Notes under the pieces: generated by a model | What the model was told of the DNA's origin: nothing | Database searches by the model: none | Seen by the model: only the letters and a program-made list of their open reading frames with translations | Part shown: positions 42,635 to 52,440 of the stretch, piece after piece | Layout: each line of letters opens with the position of its first letter | How positions within the stretch are numbered: the first letter of the stretch is position 1 | Position numbers and translations under genes: made by a program | Assembly: GCF_001423585.1 (NCBI RefSeq) | Contig: NZ_LMOP01000008.1 | Location: 1,439,118-1,503,117 of the forward strand | DNA length: 64,000 nucleotides | Source: Xanthomonas sp. Leaf148 | Lineage (GTDB): Bacteria > Pseudomonadota > Gammaproteobacteria > Xanthomonadales > Xanthomonadaceae | Reading direction: 5' to 3'

Positions 42635-44032
42635 TTACTGCCCGAAGAACGTGGAGATCGACGAATACACGTCGGAGAAGCGCGAGTAGTAATCCGGATC
42701 GGTCTGCGCGGTGCAGTACGAATAGCCGCCATACAGGCCGCCGCGCAGCTGATACGCACCGCCACTGGCAATGGTGAACAGCCCTGAGCCGGACGAGCCG
42801 CCTTCGGTCACGCCGTCGTTCCACACCACGCGGTACAGCGGCGTCTTGCCGTCGATGGAGGTGTTGAGCCCATTGACCGTGCCCAGCGAGTACTTTTTGA
42901 CGTCACCCGCGGGGTGATGGATACCCACGATCGAAGTACTGGTGGCACCGATCGCCGCGCTGTTCCATGCGGCATAGAACGCGCCGCTCGGCGGTGCGGT
43001 CTTCAGTTCCAGCAGCGCGGTGTCGCGCGTGGTGTTGGCATGGCGCAGGAACGCGCCGCCGGTGAGCGTGGTCGCCTGCGAACTGGCGGTGTTGCCATTG
43101 CAGCTGGCCGCATCGTAGAACCAGTATGTCTGCAGGCTGTTGGCCACCGTCTGCGTGCTGATGCAGTGCGCCGCAGTCCAGAACAGATTGCGCTTGGGCG
43201 TGTTGGTGTTGTTGAGCAGGGTGCCAGTGCACAGGAACGAGCCCTGGCTGGTGGTGTACAACATGCGCGCCACCGCCTTCGCGGCGCTGGTAAAGCCGGC
43301 GGTGGGATTGGCGCGGCACACGATGTCGTTCTGGCAGGAATCGCTCTCGCCGATGGCAATGGTCATCATGTCGCGCGGGCTGGCGGTGGGGCTGATATCC
43401 AGATGCGACAGCTGCGGAATGCTGAGGCTGAAGTTCTCCGGGTACAGGCCTGCCGGCAGCGATAGCTCGACCAGCAGGTTTTCGCCGCTCACCGTCGGCG
43501 ACCAGCCGATGGCATCGCCGGTGCCGACGAAGCTGGCACCGGATTGTTCGAACACGCGGCCGTCGTCGCCTGCAAAGCGCAGTGTCACCTTGGACGGGTC
43601 GCCCGGTTTTGCGCCGGCACCACGCAGCAGCAACGCCGCACGCAACGATGCTGCCTGCGCGGAGCCCAGCTTCAAGGTCGCAACGCGCGAACCGTCGCCG
43701 GCCATCTGCCAATCGAGCTTGGTCAGGTTGACCAACGGCTGCGCCACCGCGCGCGTAAAGCCGATCTGCAGCGGCTGCCCATGCTTGACCTGCGCAATAC
43801 GGCGCTCACGCACGGCGCCAAGTTCCTTGCTGCTCGGTGCAGCCAGTTGCGCCACGCGCGTGGGCATGATGCCGCCGCGCAGGCTGGCCGACTGCAACGT
43901 CGCCGCGCCGAGCTTGGTCGCCTGCGGCGCGCTACTCACCGGTGCGGCATCCATCTCGGTGGGCGGCGCAGCCAGCGCAACGCCGGACACAGCAGAGAGC
44001 AGCGCGAGGTACAACGCATTCTTGCGATTCAT
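42635..44032 (-). CDS. Secreted trypsin-like serine endopeptidase
   Basis: 465 residues. Signal peptide RKNALYLALLSAVSGVALA, a propeptide-like region to about residue 225, then a chymotrypsin-fold domain. The triad is visible as His in FWTAAHC, Asp in TTRDTALLEL and Ser in EGGSSGSGLF. Paired cysteines (DSCQNDIVC, SFLCTG, ASCNG, YSYCTAQ) suggest disulfides, as in the lysyl-endopeptidase group to which the layout is closest. An extracellular protease that could help degrade host protein. Ends in the aromatic residue pattern typical of type II secreted products, though that is not diagnostic. Confidence 0.9.
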   Translation of the reverse strand: MNRKNALYLALLSAVSGVALAAPPTEMDAAPVSSAPQATKLGAATLQSASLRGGIMPTRVAQLAAPSSKELGAVRERRIAQVKHGQPLQIGFTRAVAQPLVNLTKLDWQMAGDGSRVATLKLGSAQAASLRAALLLRGAGAKPGDPSKVTLRFAGDDGRVFEQSGASFVGTGDAIGWSPTVSGENLLVELSLPAGLYPENFSLSIPQLSHLDISPTASPRDMMTIAIGESDSCQNDIVCRANPTAGFTSAAKAVARMLYTTSQGSFLCTGTLLNNTNTPKRNLFWTAAHCISTQTVANSLQTYWFYDAASCNGNTASSQATTLTGGAFLRHANTTRDTALLELKTAPPSGAFYAAWNSAAIGATSTSIVGIHHPAGDVKKYSLGTVNGLNTSIDGKTPLYRVVWNDGVTEGGSSGSGLFTIASGGAYQLRGGLYGGYSYCTAQTDPDYYSRFSDVYSSISTFFGQ

Positions 44033-44477
44033 GGGTAGTCCTTCTCGTCAGGGATCGGCAGGGTGCGGCGGGGGCTACACCCTTCGGCGCCATCGTTGGC
44101 GCCGAACGAGACTAGCGAATGTTTAGAGCTGAATATGTGCTGAAAATCTCGTTCAGAGACGGGCGATCAAGAAAAATACAATCGCTTTTGTACACATCGA
44201 TGCGTTGCGTCGCATGCGCGATGGACATAGGAGCGTCGCGCGTGCGTGTACTTAGTGCACGTGCACGCGTGCGTGCACAGCACTGTTGGAACAGCACGTT
44301 AGGGAGGCTGGCTGCGCGACTCCGCGGGTCGACGAAAGATGCGCGCGCGGCTAATGCATCGCGACATGCCGCATTCGAGCGGGCGTTGATTTCCACAGCA
44401 GACGCGCGCACTGCAGCGTGCACGCAGTGCACAGTGGCATATAGACACTGCATACGCTCAACGCCGCGCGCGAAGCG
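44033..44477. other. Gene-free interval between the protease and permease genes
   Basis: About 445 bases. An AT-richer stretch near 44115-44190 (AATATGTGCTGAAAATC, AAGAAAAATACAATCGC) probably carries the protease promoter. A run of GTGCAC-type palindromes lies at about 44252-44281. No gene is supported. Confidence 0.5.
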
Positions 44478-45860
44478 CTATTCCACTGCGTCGCTGGCGC
44501 GGAACTCGGTCGAGCGACCACTGACTTTCAAGAACGCCAACACGCACAACCCCACCACCATCCATGCGCTGCCGCCGAGCTGCGCATGGCGGTCGGCGTT
44601 GATCAACACATAGGCCAGGATCACGATGCCGATCAGCGGCACCACGCCATGCAACACGATCCGGCCCTGGTTGCGAAAGTGCCAGAGCACGGCGAGATGC
44701 AGCAGTACGAATGCGGTCAGCGCACCGACGTTGCACAGCGACGACAGTAGCGCGATCTGGCCGACAAACACTTCGCCCAGCACCATGCTCAACGCCGCCA
44801 CCAGCAGGATGGCGCGCTGCGGCACGCCGGTGCGTGGATGGATGTAGCGCAGGAACGCCGGCAACTGGCGGTCGCGTGCCATGGCGAACAACAGACGCGA
44901 AGTTGCTGCTTGCGCCACCAGCGAATTGGCGATTGCCGCACTGATTGCCACCGTCAACGCGATGACGATCTGCAACCACGGCCCGGCAATCAGCCGGCCG
45001 ATGTCGAAGAACGCATCGTTGGAGGCCTGCGCGCTTGGGTAACGCTGCAGCGTCGGTTGCAGCAACGCGGCCAGCCAGGTCTGTAGTACAAACAGGCCCG
45101 CCACCAGCACCAAGGCCAGCAAGGTGGCGCGGCCCACCACGCGGTTGCCGCCACGCGTTTCTTCCGACAACGTGGAGATCGCATCGAAACCCAGAAACGA
45201 CACCACCGCCACCGACAGCGCACTGAAGATCAGTTGCGGCGAAAACGCCTGCGGGTTGTAGAACGGGCGCAGCGTCCACTGCGCGCCGTTGACGCCGCGC
45301 TGGATCGCCAGCGTCGCCAGCACCACGAACACCGCCAGCACCACCAACTGCGCGAACAGAAAAAATCGATTCGCCCGCGCAGTCGTTTCGATGCCGCGCA
45401 GATTGACCACGGTATTGAGCACCACGAAGAACGCGATCCATGCCGGCTGCGGCACCCCCGGCAACACGTTATGCATGGCATTGGCGCCAACGACGTAGAG
45501 CAGGGTGGGCACCAGCAGATAGTCGAGCAGGATCGCCCAACCGGCGAGGAAGCCCATGCCGCTGCTTAGCCCACGGCCAACGTACGCGTACACCGAGCCG
45601 GCCACCGGAAATGCCTGCGACATCTGTTGATAGCTCAAGGCGGTGAACAGCATCGCCACGAAGCCGACCAGATACACCAGCGGCACCATCCCCGCACTGA
45701 TGTCGAACACCCCGCCGAAGATCGAGAACGGCGCGGTCGGCACCATGAACACCAAGCCGTAGATCAGCAGATCCTTCAGCGTGAGCTGGCGCTTGAGCTC
45801 TTGCGTGTAGCCAAAACGTTCCAGCTCTGCCGCATCGTCGCGGCGTGGTGTATCGGTCAT
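44478..45860 (-). CDS. APC-family amino-acid permease
   Basis: 460 residues, about 12 membrane segments, amino acid-polyamine-organocation superfamily. Marks are LTLKDLLIYGLVFMVPTAPFSIFG at segment 1, ALSYQQMSQAFPVAGSVYAYVGRGL and SFLGFDAISTLSEETRGGNR, the conserved loop motif. It imports or exchanges an amino acid across the inner membrane; substrate cannot be told. The ATG at 45860 starts the conserved part; a much longer open frame runs into the divergent LuxR gene and is not real. A 189-base divergent promoter region separates it from that gene. Confidence 0.92.
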   Translation of the reverse strand: MTDTPRRDDAAELERFGYTQELKRQLTLKDLLIYGLVFMVPTAPFSIFGGVFDISAGMVPLVYLVGFVAMLFTALSYQQMSQAFPVAGSVYAYVGRGLSSGMGFLAGWAILLDYLLVPTLLYVVGANAMHNVLPGVPQPAWIAFFVVLNTVVNLRGIETTARANRFFLFAQLVVLAVFVVLATLAIQRGVNGAQWTLRPFYNPQAFSPQLIFSALSVAVVSFLGFDAISTLSEETRGGNRVVGRATLLALVLVAGLFVLQTWLAALLQPTLQRYPSAQASNDAFFDIGRLIAGPWLQIVIALTVAISAAIANSLVAQAATSRLLFAMARDRQLPAFLRYIHPRTGVPQRAILLVAALSMVLGEVFVGQIALLSSLCNVGALTAFVLLHLAVLWHFRNQGRIVLHGVVPLIGIVILAYVLINADRHAQLGGSAWMVVGLCVLAFLKVSGRSTEFRASDAVE

Positions 45861-46049
45861 GCAGATATCCGCTGTAAGGAAGGCAGGTTTAGCGCAGGCG
45901 CGCGGTCCGGGACGCCGATGCTGCACTGCAGCTGTGTGACCGGCATTGTGACGATAATGTGGCCGGCAAGCCCATCCATTGGTAAAAGTGCTAGGTTTTC
46001 CGTGCTGGATGTCATCCAGCAATGGCGTCAACGGCTCCGAAGGACCCCC

Positions 46050-46814
46050 ATGTTCGACACTCTGGCCAGCCTGGGCCGCGATCTGCAGGCACTGCGTACG
46101 CTCAATGCCTGTCTGGATCGGGTATTTGGCGACGTGTGCGCGTTGGGCTTCCAGTCGCTGGTATACGACTACGCGCCAGTGCCGCTGAGTATGGAAGGTG
46201 CGCTGATCACCCCGACTGTGTTCATGCAGCGCAATGCGCCAGGCGATATGCAGCATGTCTGGTGCGAGCACGGCTACTATCAACATGACCCCGTTCAGCA
46301 GCGTGCCACGCGACGCACCACGCCTTTCGTGTGGTCGTACCGCACCGATGGCGACCGGCCCGGAGTGGAATACGTCGGCGCCCAGCACCGCCAGGTGACG
46401 CGCTATCTGTGCGACAGCGGCATGGGTACCGGTGTCACGGTGCCGCTGCATCTGCCCGGCGGCGCGTTTGCCACGTTCAGTGGTGCGGTCGACGCGAGTG
46501 TTGCCGAAGCGCCGCGCCTGGCCGAAGCGCAGCTTGCTGCGTTCTTGCTGCTTGCGCATGCGTTTCAGGCGCGTGCGCAGGAGCTGTTGGACCCGCAGGA
46601 GCGTCGTTGCCACCACATCGCGCTGACCCGGCGCGAGCGCGAATGCCTGCAGTATTCGGCCAAGGGACTAACCGCCAAAAGCATTGCGGCCGCGCTCAAT
46701 CGGTCCACCGCCACGGTCAACCTGCATCTGAATTCGGCCGCGCGCAAACTGGGCGCACGCAATCGTGTCGAGGCGGTGGTACGGGGCATGCACTACCGAT
46801 TGCTGGAGCCTTAA
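46050..46814 (+). CDS. LuxR solo of the OryR/XccR plant-signal type
   Basis: 254 residues: an N-terminal autoinducer-type domain and a C-terminal LuxR helix-turn-helix (LTRRERECLQYSAKGLTAKSIAAALNRSTATVNLHL). Aligning to TraR numbering by Asp70-Pro71 (real 80-81), the two acyl-homoserine-lactone contacts Trp57 and Tyr61 are Met (real 67) and Trp (real 71), the exact replacements known in the plant-responsive subfamily, while Trp85 (real 95) is kept. So it probably senses a plant compound, not an AHL; no luxI gene is present. AGGA lies five bases ahead of the ATG. The next gene is pip, with a lux box in its promoter, as in the XccR/pip pair. Confidence 0.93.
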   Translation: MFDTLASLGRDLQALRTLNACLDRVFGDVCALGFQSLVYDYAPVPLSMEGALITPTVFMQRNAPGDMQHVWCEHGYYQHDPVQQRATRRTTPFVWSYRTDGDRPGVEYVGAQHRQVTRYLCDSGMGTGVTVPLHLPGGAFATFSGAVDASVAEAPRLAEAQLAAFLLLAHAFQARAQELLDPQERRCHHIALTRRERECLQYSAKGLTAKSIAAALNRSTATVNLHLNSAARKLGARNRVEAVVRGMHYRLLEP

Positions 46815-47140
46815 GTACGTTGCGGTGGCTGCTTGTGGCATTGACTGCACGCCACGCATCGATGCGCGGCGATCGACGTTCTCAATGACCGGCGCCGCGT
46901 TGCGCAGGCTGGGTACGACGCCTGACGTCATAGCAGGGCGCGCGCCTGGGTTGCAATGGGTGATGCTGAAGACCTGGTCACGCTGCGCATCGCAGTAGTT
47001 GTAGCGGTGTGGTCGATAGTCGTCGACCTTGAACATCGAATTTGCGATTGGTCTGCACAATCGTCGGTACTTCATAGGCGTTGATCCGCAGCCTGTCTAA
47101 CGCGCAAGCCACCAATGTGGTGGCCTCGAAACCGCTGCAA
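46815..47140. other. Gene-free interval between the LuxR solo gene and the lux box
   Basis: About 325 bases; open frames here have no family support. No terminator with a T-run was seen after the LuxR gene. The pip promoter elements follow at 47141. Confidence 0.45.
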
Positions 47141-47160
47141 ACCTGTGAGATTTGCCAGTT
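47141..47160 (+). promoter_or_regulatory. lux box upstream of pip
   Basis: ACCTGTGAGATTTGCCAGTT is a 20-bp imperfect palindrome of lux-box form (ACCTG...CAGTT), ending 60 bases before the pip ATG, as described for LuxR-solo control of pip in X. campestris. Confidence 0.8.
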
Positions 47161-47220
47161 AACGCAGACGCAGCTGCCCGCTAGGCTCGGCGCTCATCAT
47201 TAGCCGAGCAGGCGCAGGTC

Positions 47221-48162
47221 ATGCAGTCCACCGAGGGGTATGTCCAATTCCGCGGCTATCGCACCTGGTACCGCATCAGCGGCGACCTGCGCAGCGATGC
47301 CTGCCCGCTGGTGGTGGTGCACGGTGGGCCCGGTTGCACGCACGACTATGTCGACAGCTTCAAGGACCTGGCCGGCAGCGGCCGGGCGGTGATTCATTAC
47401 GACCAGCTGGGTAATGGCCGTTCCACCCATCTGCCTAACGCGGATTCCGCGTTCTGGACGGTCGGGCTGTTTCTGGACGAGTTGCAGACGCTGATCGACC
47501 ACTTGGGCCTCTCGCAATACGCCCTGCTGGGGCAGTCGTGGGGTGGGATGTTGGCCGCCGAGCACGCGGTGCGCCGGCCCAGCGGGTTGCGTGCGTTGGT
47601 GATCGCCAATTCGCCGGCGTCGATGGGCTTGTGGCGCGCGGCAGCGCTGCGTCTGCGCGCCGGCCTGCCCGAGCAGGTACAGGCCGCGTTGGACCAACAC
47701 GAAGCTGCCGGCACGCTGGATCACCCGGAATACCGGGCGGCCAGCCAGGTGTTCTACGCGCAGCATGTGTGCCGCCTGGTGCCTTGGCCGGACGAGGTGG
47801 CACGCACTTTCGCCGCCATCGATGCCGACCCGACCGTGTATCACGCCATGAATGGCCCAACCGAATTCCACGTGGTGGGCAGTCTGCGCAACTGGAGCAT
47901 CATCGAGCGCCTGCACCGCATCATGGCACCCACGCTGGTGCTGTCCGGCAAGTACGACGAGGCCACACCGGAAACCGTCGAGCCGTACGCGCGTCTGATT
48001 CCGGATGCACGCTGGCATGTGTTCGCCAACTCCAGCCACATGCCGCACGTGGAAGAACGCGCTGCCTGCATGCGTCTGGTCGGCGACTTTCTCGATGACC
48101 ACACGCCGTGGCCGGGCGGTGAGCTTGCGCATGTGTCGGGATCGGTCGCTCGCGCTGTGTAA
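47221..48162 (+). CDS. pip: Proline iminopeptidase
   Basis: 313 residues, alpha/beta-hydrolase (S33). The oxyanion motif HGGPG is at 34-38, the nucleophile is Ser106 in GQSWGG, the acid is in GKYDEATPE and the His is in [10 protein letters not shown]. It removes N-terminal proline or acts on small prolyl amides; in X. campestris the homologue is induced in the plant through a LuxR solo and needed for full virulence. No signal peptide. The start at 47221 gives the family length. It follows the LuxR gene and lux box. Confidence 0.93.
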   Translation: MQSTEGYVQFRGYRTWYRISGDLRSDACPLVVVHGGPGCTHDYVDSFKDLAGSGRAVIHYDQLGNGRSTHLPNADSAFWTVGLFLDELQTLIDHLGLSQYALLGQSWGGMLAAEHAVRRPSGLRALVIANSPASMGLWRAAALRLRAGLPEQVQAALDQHEAAGTLDHPEYRAASQVFYAQHVCRLVPWPDEVARTFAAIDADPTVYHAMNGPTEFHVVGSLRNWSIIERLHRIMAPTLVLSGKYDEATPETVEPYARLIPDARWHVFANSSHMPHVEERAACMRLVGDFLDDHTPWPGGELAHVSGSVARAV

Positions 48163-49058
48163 AGGCGCGGTGCTCCTGGTGGGCAGCTTGTCTTCCTGTT
48201 GCGTTGCGGCGTAGCACTGGCGCTGTCGCGCGCCGACTGTCGTGCAAAGCCGAGCATTGTCGCGCGAGCGTGTCGCAGTGGTGCGCTGCATCAGGCATGC
48301 GGCCTGTGCGCGAGAACATCGCGCCAGTGCTCGACGAGACATCGACTGCGTGCGTCGGTGATATGCGGTCACCTTGATCGTTCACTGCGTTGCCTGCCGC
48401 GCAATTGCGTGGCAAGCGGGTTTCTGCGCCCACTGCGGCGCCATAGCGCTCGCAAGCCACGCGCTGTCGGTCGCGCGTACTACTGCATTTAACACTGTGG
48501 CTGCATCAGCCTGTCATCGCCAGGGGCATCGGTTGATCTGACACTGCGCGGCATGTCATCAGCACTCGCCGCAGCGTGCCGTGCCTGCGGGACTGGTGCG
48601 CCATGTCATCGCTGCAACGTAGAGGCCACACGGCAGGGTTGCATTCGCTTGATTGTCTATGACGTGCGCACATCGTCGATGTGCAGGTTGTGCTGCGTTG
48701 CGTGGCGCTGCATTGCAACAACCGATCGAAGCGACGCGCTGTCTCAGCGCAACCGTGCAGCAATCAGCGCCGCTGTAGCTGCCTCTGCGCTCATCGTACG
48801 CATCGCAAATACCTGCATCTAGCCGCCAATCGCGCGTGGCGTTGCATGCACAGCAGTGTCCTGTCCTGCGTGTCTCTTGCTGTCTCTTTTGCATGTCCTG
48901 CAAAGAGAACACCGTGGTGCGTCAAAGTTTCAAAGATGGATAATTGTTTTATGTTCTAAATCGCGCGAAGAATGCGGCCCCCACGCACTGCTTTGCCGAC
49001 GTCGTTGCCATCGCGCTGACGTCGCGCATCGCCTATCGACTTCTTTGGGAGAGGCTGC
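48163..49058. other. Gene-free interval before the pectate lyase gene
   Basis: Nearly 900 bases with only overlapping, Cys/Arg-rich open frames on both strands, none supportable. AT-rich DNA at about 48929-48961 (TCAAAGATGGATAATTG, TTTTATGTTCTAAATC) probably carries the lyase promoter. I saw no PIP box or CRP/Clp-type site. Confidence 0.5.
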
Positions 49059-50120
49059 ATGATTAGCAAGATGCTCCAGGGCGCACTCGCGCTTGCACTG
49101 TCCACGGGTGCCGCAAGCGCCATTGCCGGCCCGGTTGGCTACGGCGCTGCCACCACTGGCGGCGGCAACAAGACACCGGTCAACGTGGCCACCTTCGAAG
49201 CGATGCAGGCGGCCATCGACGGTTATTCCGGCAGTGGTGGTCTGGTGCTCAACTACACCGGCAAGTTCGACTTCGGCACCATCAAGGATGTGTGCGCGCA
49301 GTGGAAGCTGCCGGCCAAGACCGTGCAGATCAAGAACAAGAGCGATGTCACCATCAAGGGTGCCAACGGCTCGGCGGCCAACTTCGGTGTGCGCGTGGTC
49401 GGCAACGCGCATAACGTGATCATCCAGAACATGACCATCGGCCTGCTGCAAGGCGGCGAAGATGCCGATTCGATTTCGCTGGAAGGCAATTCCACTGGCG
49501 AACCGTCCAAGATCTGGGTCGACCACAACACCGTGTTCGCCTCGTTGACCAAGTGCTCCGGCGCCGGCGATGCCTCGTTCGATGGCGGCATCGACATGAA
49601 GAAGGGCGTGCACCACGTCACCGTGTCCTACAACTACGTCTACAACTATCAAAAGGTCGCGCTCAACGGCTACAGCGACAGCGACACCAAGAACTCGGCC
49701 GCACGCACCACCTATCACCACAACCGCTTCGAAAACGTCGAGTCGCGCGTGCCGTTGCAGCGTCGCGGGTTGAGCCATATCTACAACAACTACTTCAACA
49801 ACGTCACCACCTCGGGCATCAACGTGCGCATGGGCGGCGTCGCCAAGATCGAGTCCAACTACTTCGAGAACATCAAGAACCCGGTGACCTCGCGCGATAG
49901 CAGCGAGATCGGCTATTGGGACCTGATCAACAACTACGTCGGCAGCGGCATCACCTGGGGTACGCCCGATGGCAGCAAGCCCTACGCCAATGCCACCAAC
50001 TGGGTCAGCTCCAAGGTGTTCCCGGAATCGCTGGGCTACATCTACACCGTCACGCCGGCCGCGCAGGTCAAGGCCAAGGTGATCGCCACCGCAGGTGCAG
50101 GCAAGAATCTGGCCGAGTAA
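49059..50120 (+). CDS. Secreted pectate lyase, PL1 family
   Basis: 353 residues. Signal peptide SKMLQGALALALSTGAASAIA, then a right-handed parallel beta-helix. PL1 signatures are KIWVDHNTVF (vWiDH), the calcium-site region GDASFDGGIDMKKGVHHVTVSYN and the catalytic Arg region SRVPLQRRGLSHIYNNYF. It cleaves polygalacturonate by beta-elimination outside the cell, which loosens plant tissue. GGGAGAGG precedes the ATG. A strong terminator follows 26 bases after the stop, so it is a single-gene unit. Confidence 0.95.
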   Translation: MISKMLQGALALALSTGAASAIAGPVGYGAATTGGGNKTPVNVATFEAMQAAIDGYSGSGGLVLNYTGKFDFGTIKDVCAQWKLPAKTVQIKNKSDVTIKGANGSAANFGVRVVGNAHNVIIQNMTIGLLQGGEDADSISLEGNSTGEPSKIWVDHNTVFASLTKCSGAGDASFDGGIDMKKGVHHVTVSYNYVYNYQKVALNGYSDSDTKNSAARTTYHHNRFENVESRVPLQRRGLSHIYNNYFNNVTTSGINVRMGGVAKIESNYFENIKNPVTSRDSSEIGYWDLINNYVGSGITWGTPDGSKPYANATNWVSSKVFPESLGYIYTVTPAAQVKAKVIATAGAGKNLAE

Positions 50121-50146
50121 GCGTCGGCGCAGCGTTGCATCCATAG

Positions 50147-50173
50147 ATCCCCGGCAATGCCGGGGATTTTTTT
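50147..50173 (+). terminator. Rho-independent terminator of the pectate lyase gene
   Basis: Stem ATCCCCGGC / GCCGGGGAT with loop AAT and a run of seven T. Confidence 0.95.
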
Positions 50174-50648
50174 ATGTGTCGCGATGTTGCCGGCCACGCC
50201 TTCTCATGTGTCTGAGGTGGCCGCGCCGCAGCGACATGCCGTTGGTAGGAAGGGAAGGGCGATGACGACCGCGCATCGCCACACGGTTGGTGTGGACGGT
50301 GCCGCAGACGCGTTATCGCGATACAAGATCACGGTGTGGACAGGCTGCCTTCGATCAGCGCGTACGCTCGGCGACGTCGCCACGTTGCAGCCTGTCTTCG
50401 GACCGACCGGCGCATCGCCTCGCCTTGCCAATGCCGCCGCCGGCGTTGCTCCTGCGGTCAGTGTGCACTGCAGCATGACGCGCGAGCGCTTCGCGCACCG
50501 GCATGGCCTTGGGCAATCGCTTCGGAGCGAGCGCACGCTGTCGACGGCGCGGCCGCAACTTGAGCCTGGCCTGGACGTCTTCGTCAAGAGGCGCGGCCGG
50601 CGCCACGACGCGGTATCGTGTCGCGTTACCACCTTCGCGATTCCGTCC
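50174..50648. other. Gene-free interval ahead of the second permease gene
   Basis: About 475 bases. An open frame continues upstream of the permease start, but its product (Arg/His-rich, no membrane pattern) is unlike permease N termini, so it is treated as non-coding. No operator recognised. Confidence 0.45.
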
Positions 50649-52028
50649 ATGTCGCTTCCGACCGATCCTGTTGCTGAGACCGCCGCGCCTGCGTTGCGCC
50701 ATGCCTTGAAACCGCGGCAATTGATGATGATGGGCCTGGGCACGGCGATCGGCGCCGGGTTGTTCCTGGGCTCGGGGGTGGGCATCCATGCGGCCGGCCC
50801 GGCCGTGCTGGTGTCCTATCTGATTGCCGGCGCGCTGGTGATCATCGTGATGAACGCGCTCGGCGAGATGGCCGCGGCCAAGCCGGCCAGCGGCGCCTTC
50901 TCGGTGTACGCGGCCGATGCGATGGGGGCGACTGCTGGCGCAACCGTGGGCTGGCTATGGTGGCTGCAGATCGTGGTGGTGATCGCCGCCGAGGCGGTGG
51001 GCGCGGCGAGCCTGTTGGCCACCGTGTGGCCGGCATTGCCGGTGCCGCTGCTGGCGTCGATCTTCATGGCCACCTTCACCGTGATCAACTTGCTGGGCGT
51101 GCGCAATTTCGGCGAGTTCGAATTCTGGTTCGCCATCCTCAAGGTGGTCGCCATCGTGATCTTCCTGCTACTCGGCTGCGCATTGCTGGCCGGCCTGCTG
51201 CCGGGCGTGGCATCGCCGGGGCTGTCCAACTTTACCCAGCACGGCGGGTTCGCGCCCAAGGGTCTGGCCGGTGTGGGCACCGCGTTGCTGGTGGTGGTGT
51301 TCGCCTTCGGCGGTACCGAGATCGTGGCCGTGGCGGCGGCCGAAACCGCCGACCCCGGGCGCAGCCTGGCGCGCACCATCCGCACCGTGGCCTGGCGCAT
51401 CCTGGTGTTCTATATCGGTTCGATCAGCGTCATCGTGGCGGTGGTGCCGTGGACCAGCGCCGCGCTGAGTTCGCCGTTCGCCGCCGTGCTGGAAGTGGCG
51501 CGGATTCCCGGCGCGGCCACCGGTATCACGCTGGTGGCGGTGGTGGCGCTGTTGTCGGCGCTCAACGCCAATCTCTACGGCGCCTCGCGCATGATCTTCT
51601 CGCTGGCCCAGCGCGGTGAGGCGCCGCGTTGGCTGGGCAACACTAGCCGCCAGCAGGTGCCGCTGGTGGCGGTGATCGCCAGTGTGCTGTTCGGTTTTGC
51701 CGCCGCCGTGCTGGAATTGCTGTATCCGGGCAAGGTGCTGCCGATGCTGCTCAATATCGTGGGCGCCACCTGCTTGCTGGTGTGGACCATCTCGCTGCTG
51801 TCGCAGTTGATCCTGCGTTCGCGCGCGGACCGTGCCGGTATCGCCTTGCCGTTCCGTATGCGCGGGTATCCGGTGTTGACGCTGCTGGCGTTGGCGATCC
51901 TGGCGGTGATCTTCGTGCTGCTGGCGTCCTCGGCGGACACCCGCGCGCAATTCCTGTCGATGGTGGGACTCACTGCCGGCATCGCGTTGATCAGCGAACT
52001 GGCACGGCGGGTACGCGCCGCGGCGTAA
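50649..52028 (+). CDS. APC-family amino-acid transporter (AAT-like)
   Basis: 459 residues, 12 membrane segments. KPRQLMMMGLGTAIGAGLFLGSG at segment 1 carries the GxGxxxGxG-like helix break of the APC fold. LGEMAAAKPASGAFSVYA and FAFGGTEIVAVAAAETADPGRSLARTIRTV are the conserved family segments. It imports an amino acid across the inner membrane; the sequence resembles the proline/GABA/aromatic (AAT) branch. The ATG at 50649 starts just before the conserved part. Not closely related to the permease at 44478. Confidence 0.93.
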   Translation: MSLPTDPVAETAAPALRHALKPRQLMMMGLGTAIGAGLFLGSGVGIHAAGPAVLVSYLIAGALVIIVMNALGEMAAAKPASGAFSVYAADAMGATAGATVGWLWWLQIVVVIAAEAVGAASLLATVWPALPVPLLASIFMATFTVINLLGVRNFGEFEFWFAILKVVAIVIFLLLGCALLAGLLPGVASPGLSNFTQHGGFAPKGLAGVGTALLVVVFAFGGTEIVAVAAAETADPGRSLARTIRTVAWRILVFYIGSISVIVAVVPWTSAALSSPFAAVLEVARIPGAATGITLVAVVALLSALNANLYGASRMIFSLAQRGEAPRWLGNTSRQQVPLVAVIASVLFGFAAAVLELLYPGKVLPMLLNIVGATCLLVWTISLLSQLILRSRADRAGIALPFRMRGYPVLTLLALAILAVIFVLLASSADTRAQFLSMVGLTAGIALISELARRVRAAA

Positions 52029-52080
52029 TCGTGCCGGGTGCGTAGAGCCGACGCATCGGTTTGCATCGGCAAACTGTCGG

Positions 52081-52107
52081 CGCCTGCAGTTCAGCGACCT
52101 GCAGGCG
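52081..52107 (+). terminator. Possible hairpin after the permease gene
   Basis: Perfect 9-bp stem CGCCTGCAG / CTGCAGGCG with a nine-base loop, 53 bases after the stop, no T-run. Confidence 0.4.
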
Positions 52108-52440
52108 GGTATCGGCGGCAATGTCATGCCGCCGGCTCGATCCCGTCGCTGCACGCACTTGCGGTTGCCGACGGCAATGCCATGACACGCGCGCATCCTG
52201 CGGTCAAATGACGCCAGTCAGAGGGTCGACTACCCATCACCGCCAATGAGCACGCACGTCGCCTTGTGGATGCGCTCTCAAAAAAGCGCTGCGCCCGTGG
52301 ACTTGCCGGAACGGTTCCATTAGCTTTTAGGCAGTCGAATCCAGCGCTTTCAGCGAGTTTTCCGGATGCCATCTTTTATAATCCAACGCTCATAGGGCGC
52401 TGTGAGTCGTGCGTTTTTCAGGGGCATTGCCGGAGCGTCC
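52108..52440 (+). promoter_or_regulatory. Dipeptidase upstream region with a perfect -10 box
   Basis: TATAAT at 52377-52382 stands in an AT-rich stretch (CATCTTTTATAATCC); the matching -35 is weak. Transcription would begin near 52390, giving a leader of about 50 bases to the ATG at 52441. The rest of the interval holds no supportable gene. Confidence 0.55.

Noticed and set aside
44478-46616. 712-residue version of the permease
   Set aside because: The extra N-terminal part is antisense to the LuxR gene; permease similarity starts at the ATG at 45860.
48163-49058. Several open frames before the pectate lyase gene
   Set aside because: All are short, overlapping and Cys/Arg-rich without support.
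50157-50648. N-terminal extension of the second permease
   Set aside because: The extension begins within the lyase terminator and is not hydrophobic or conserved-looking.
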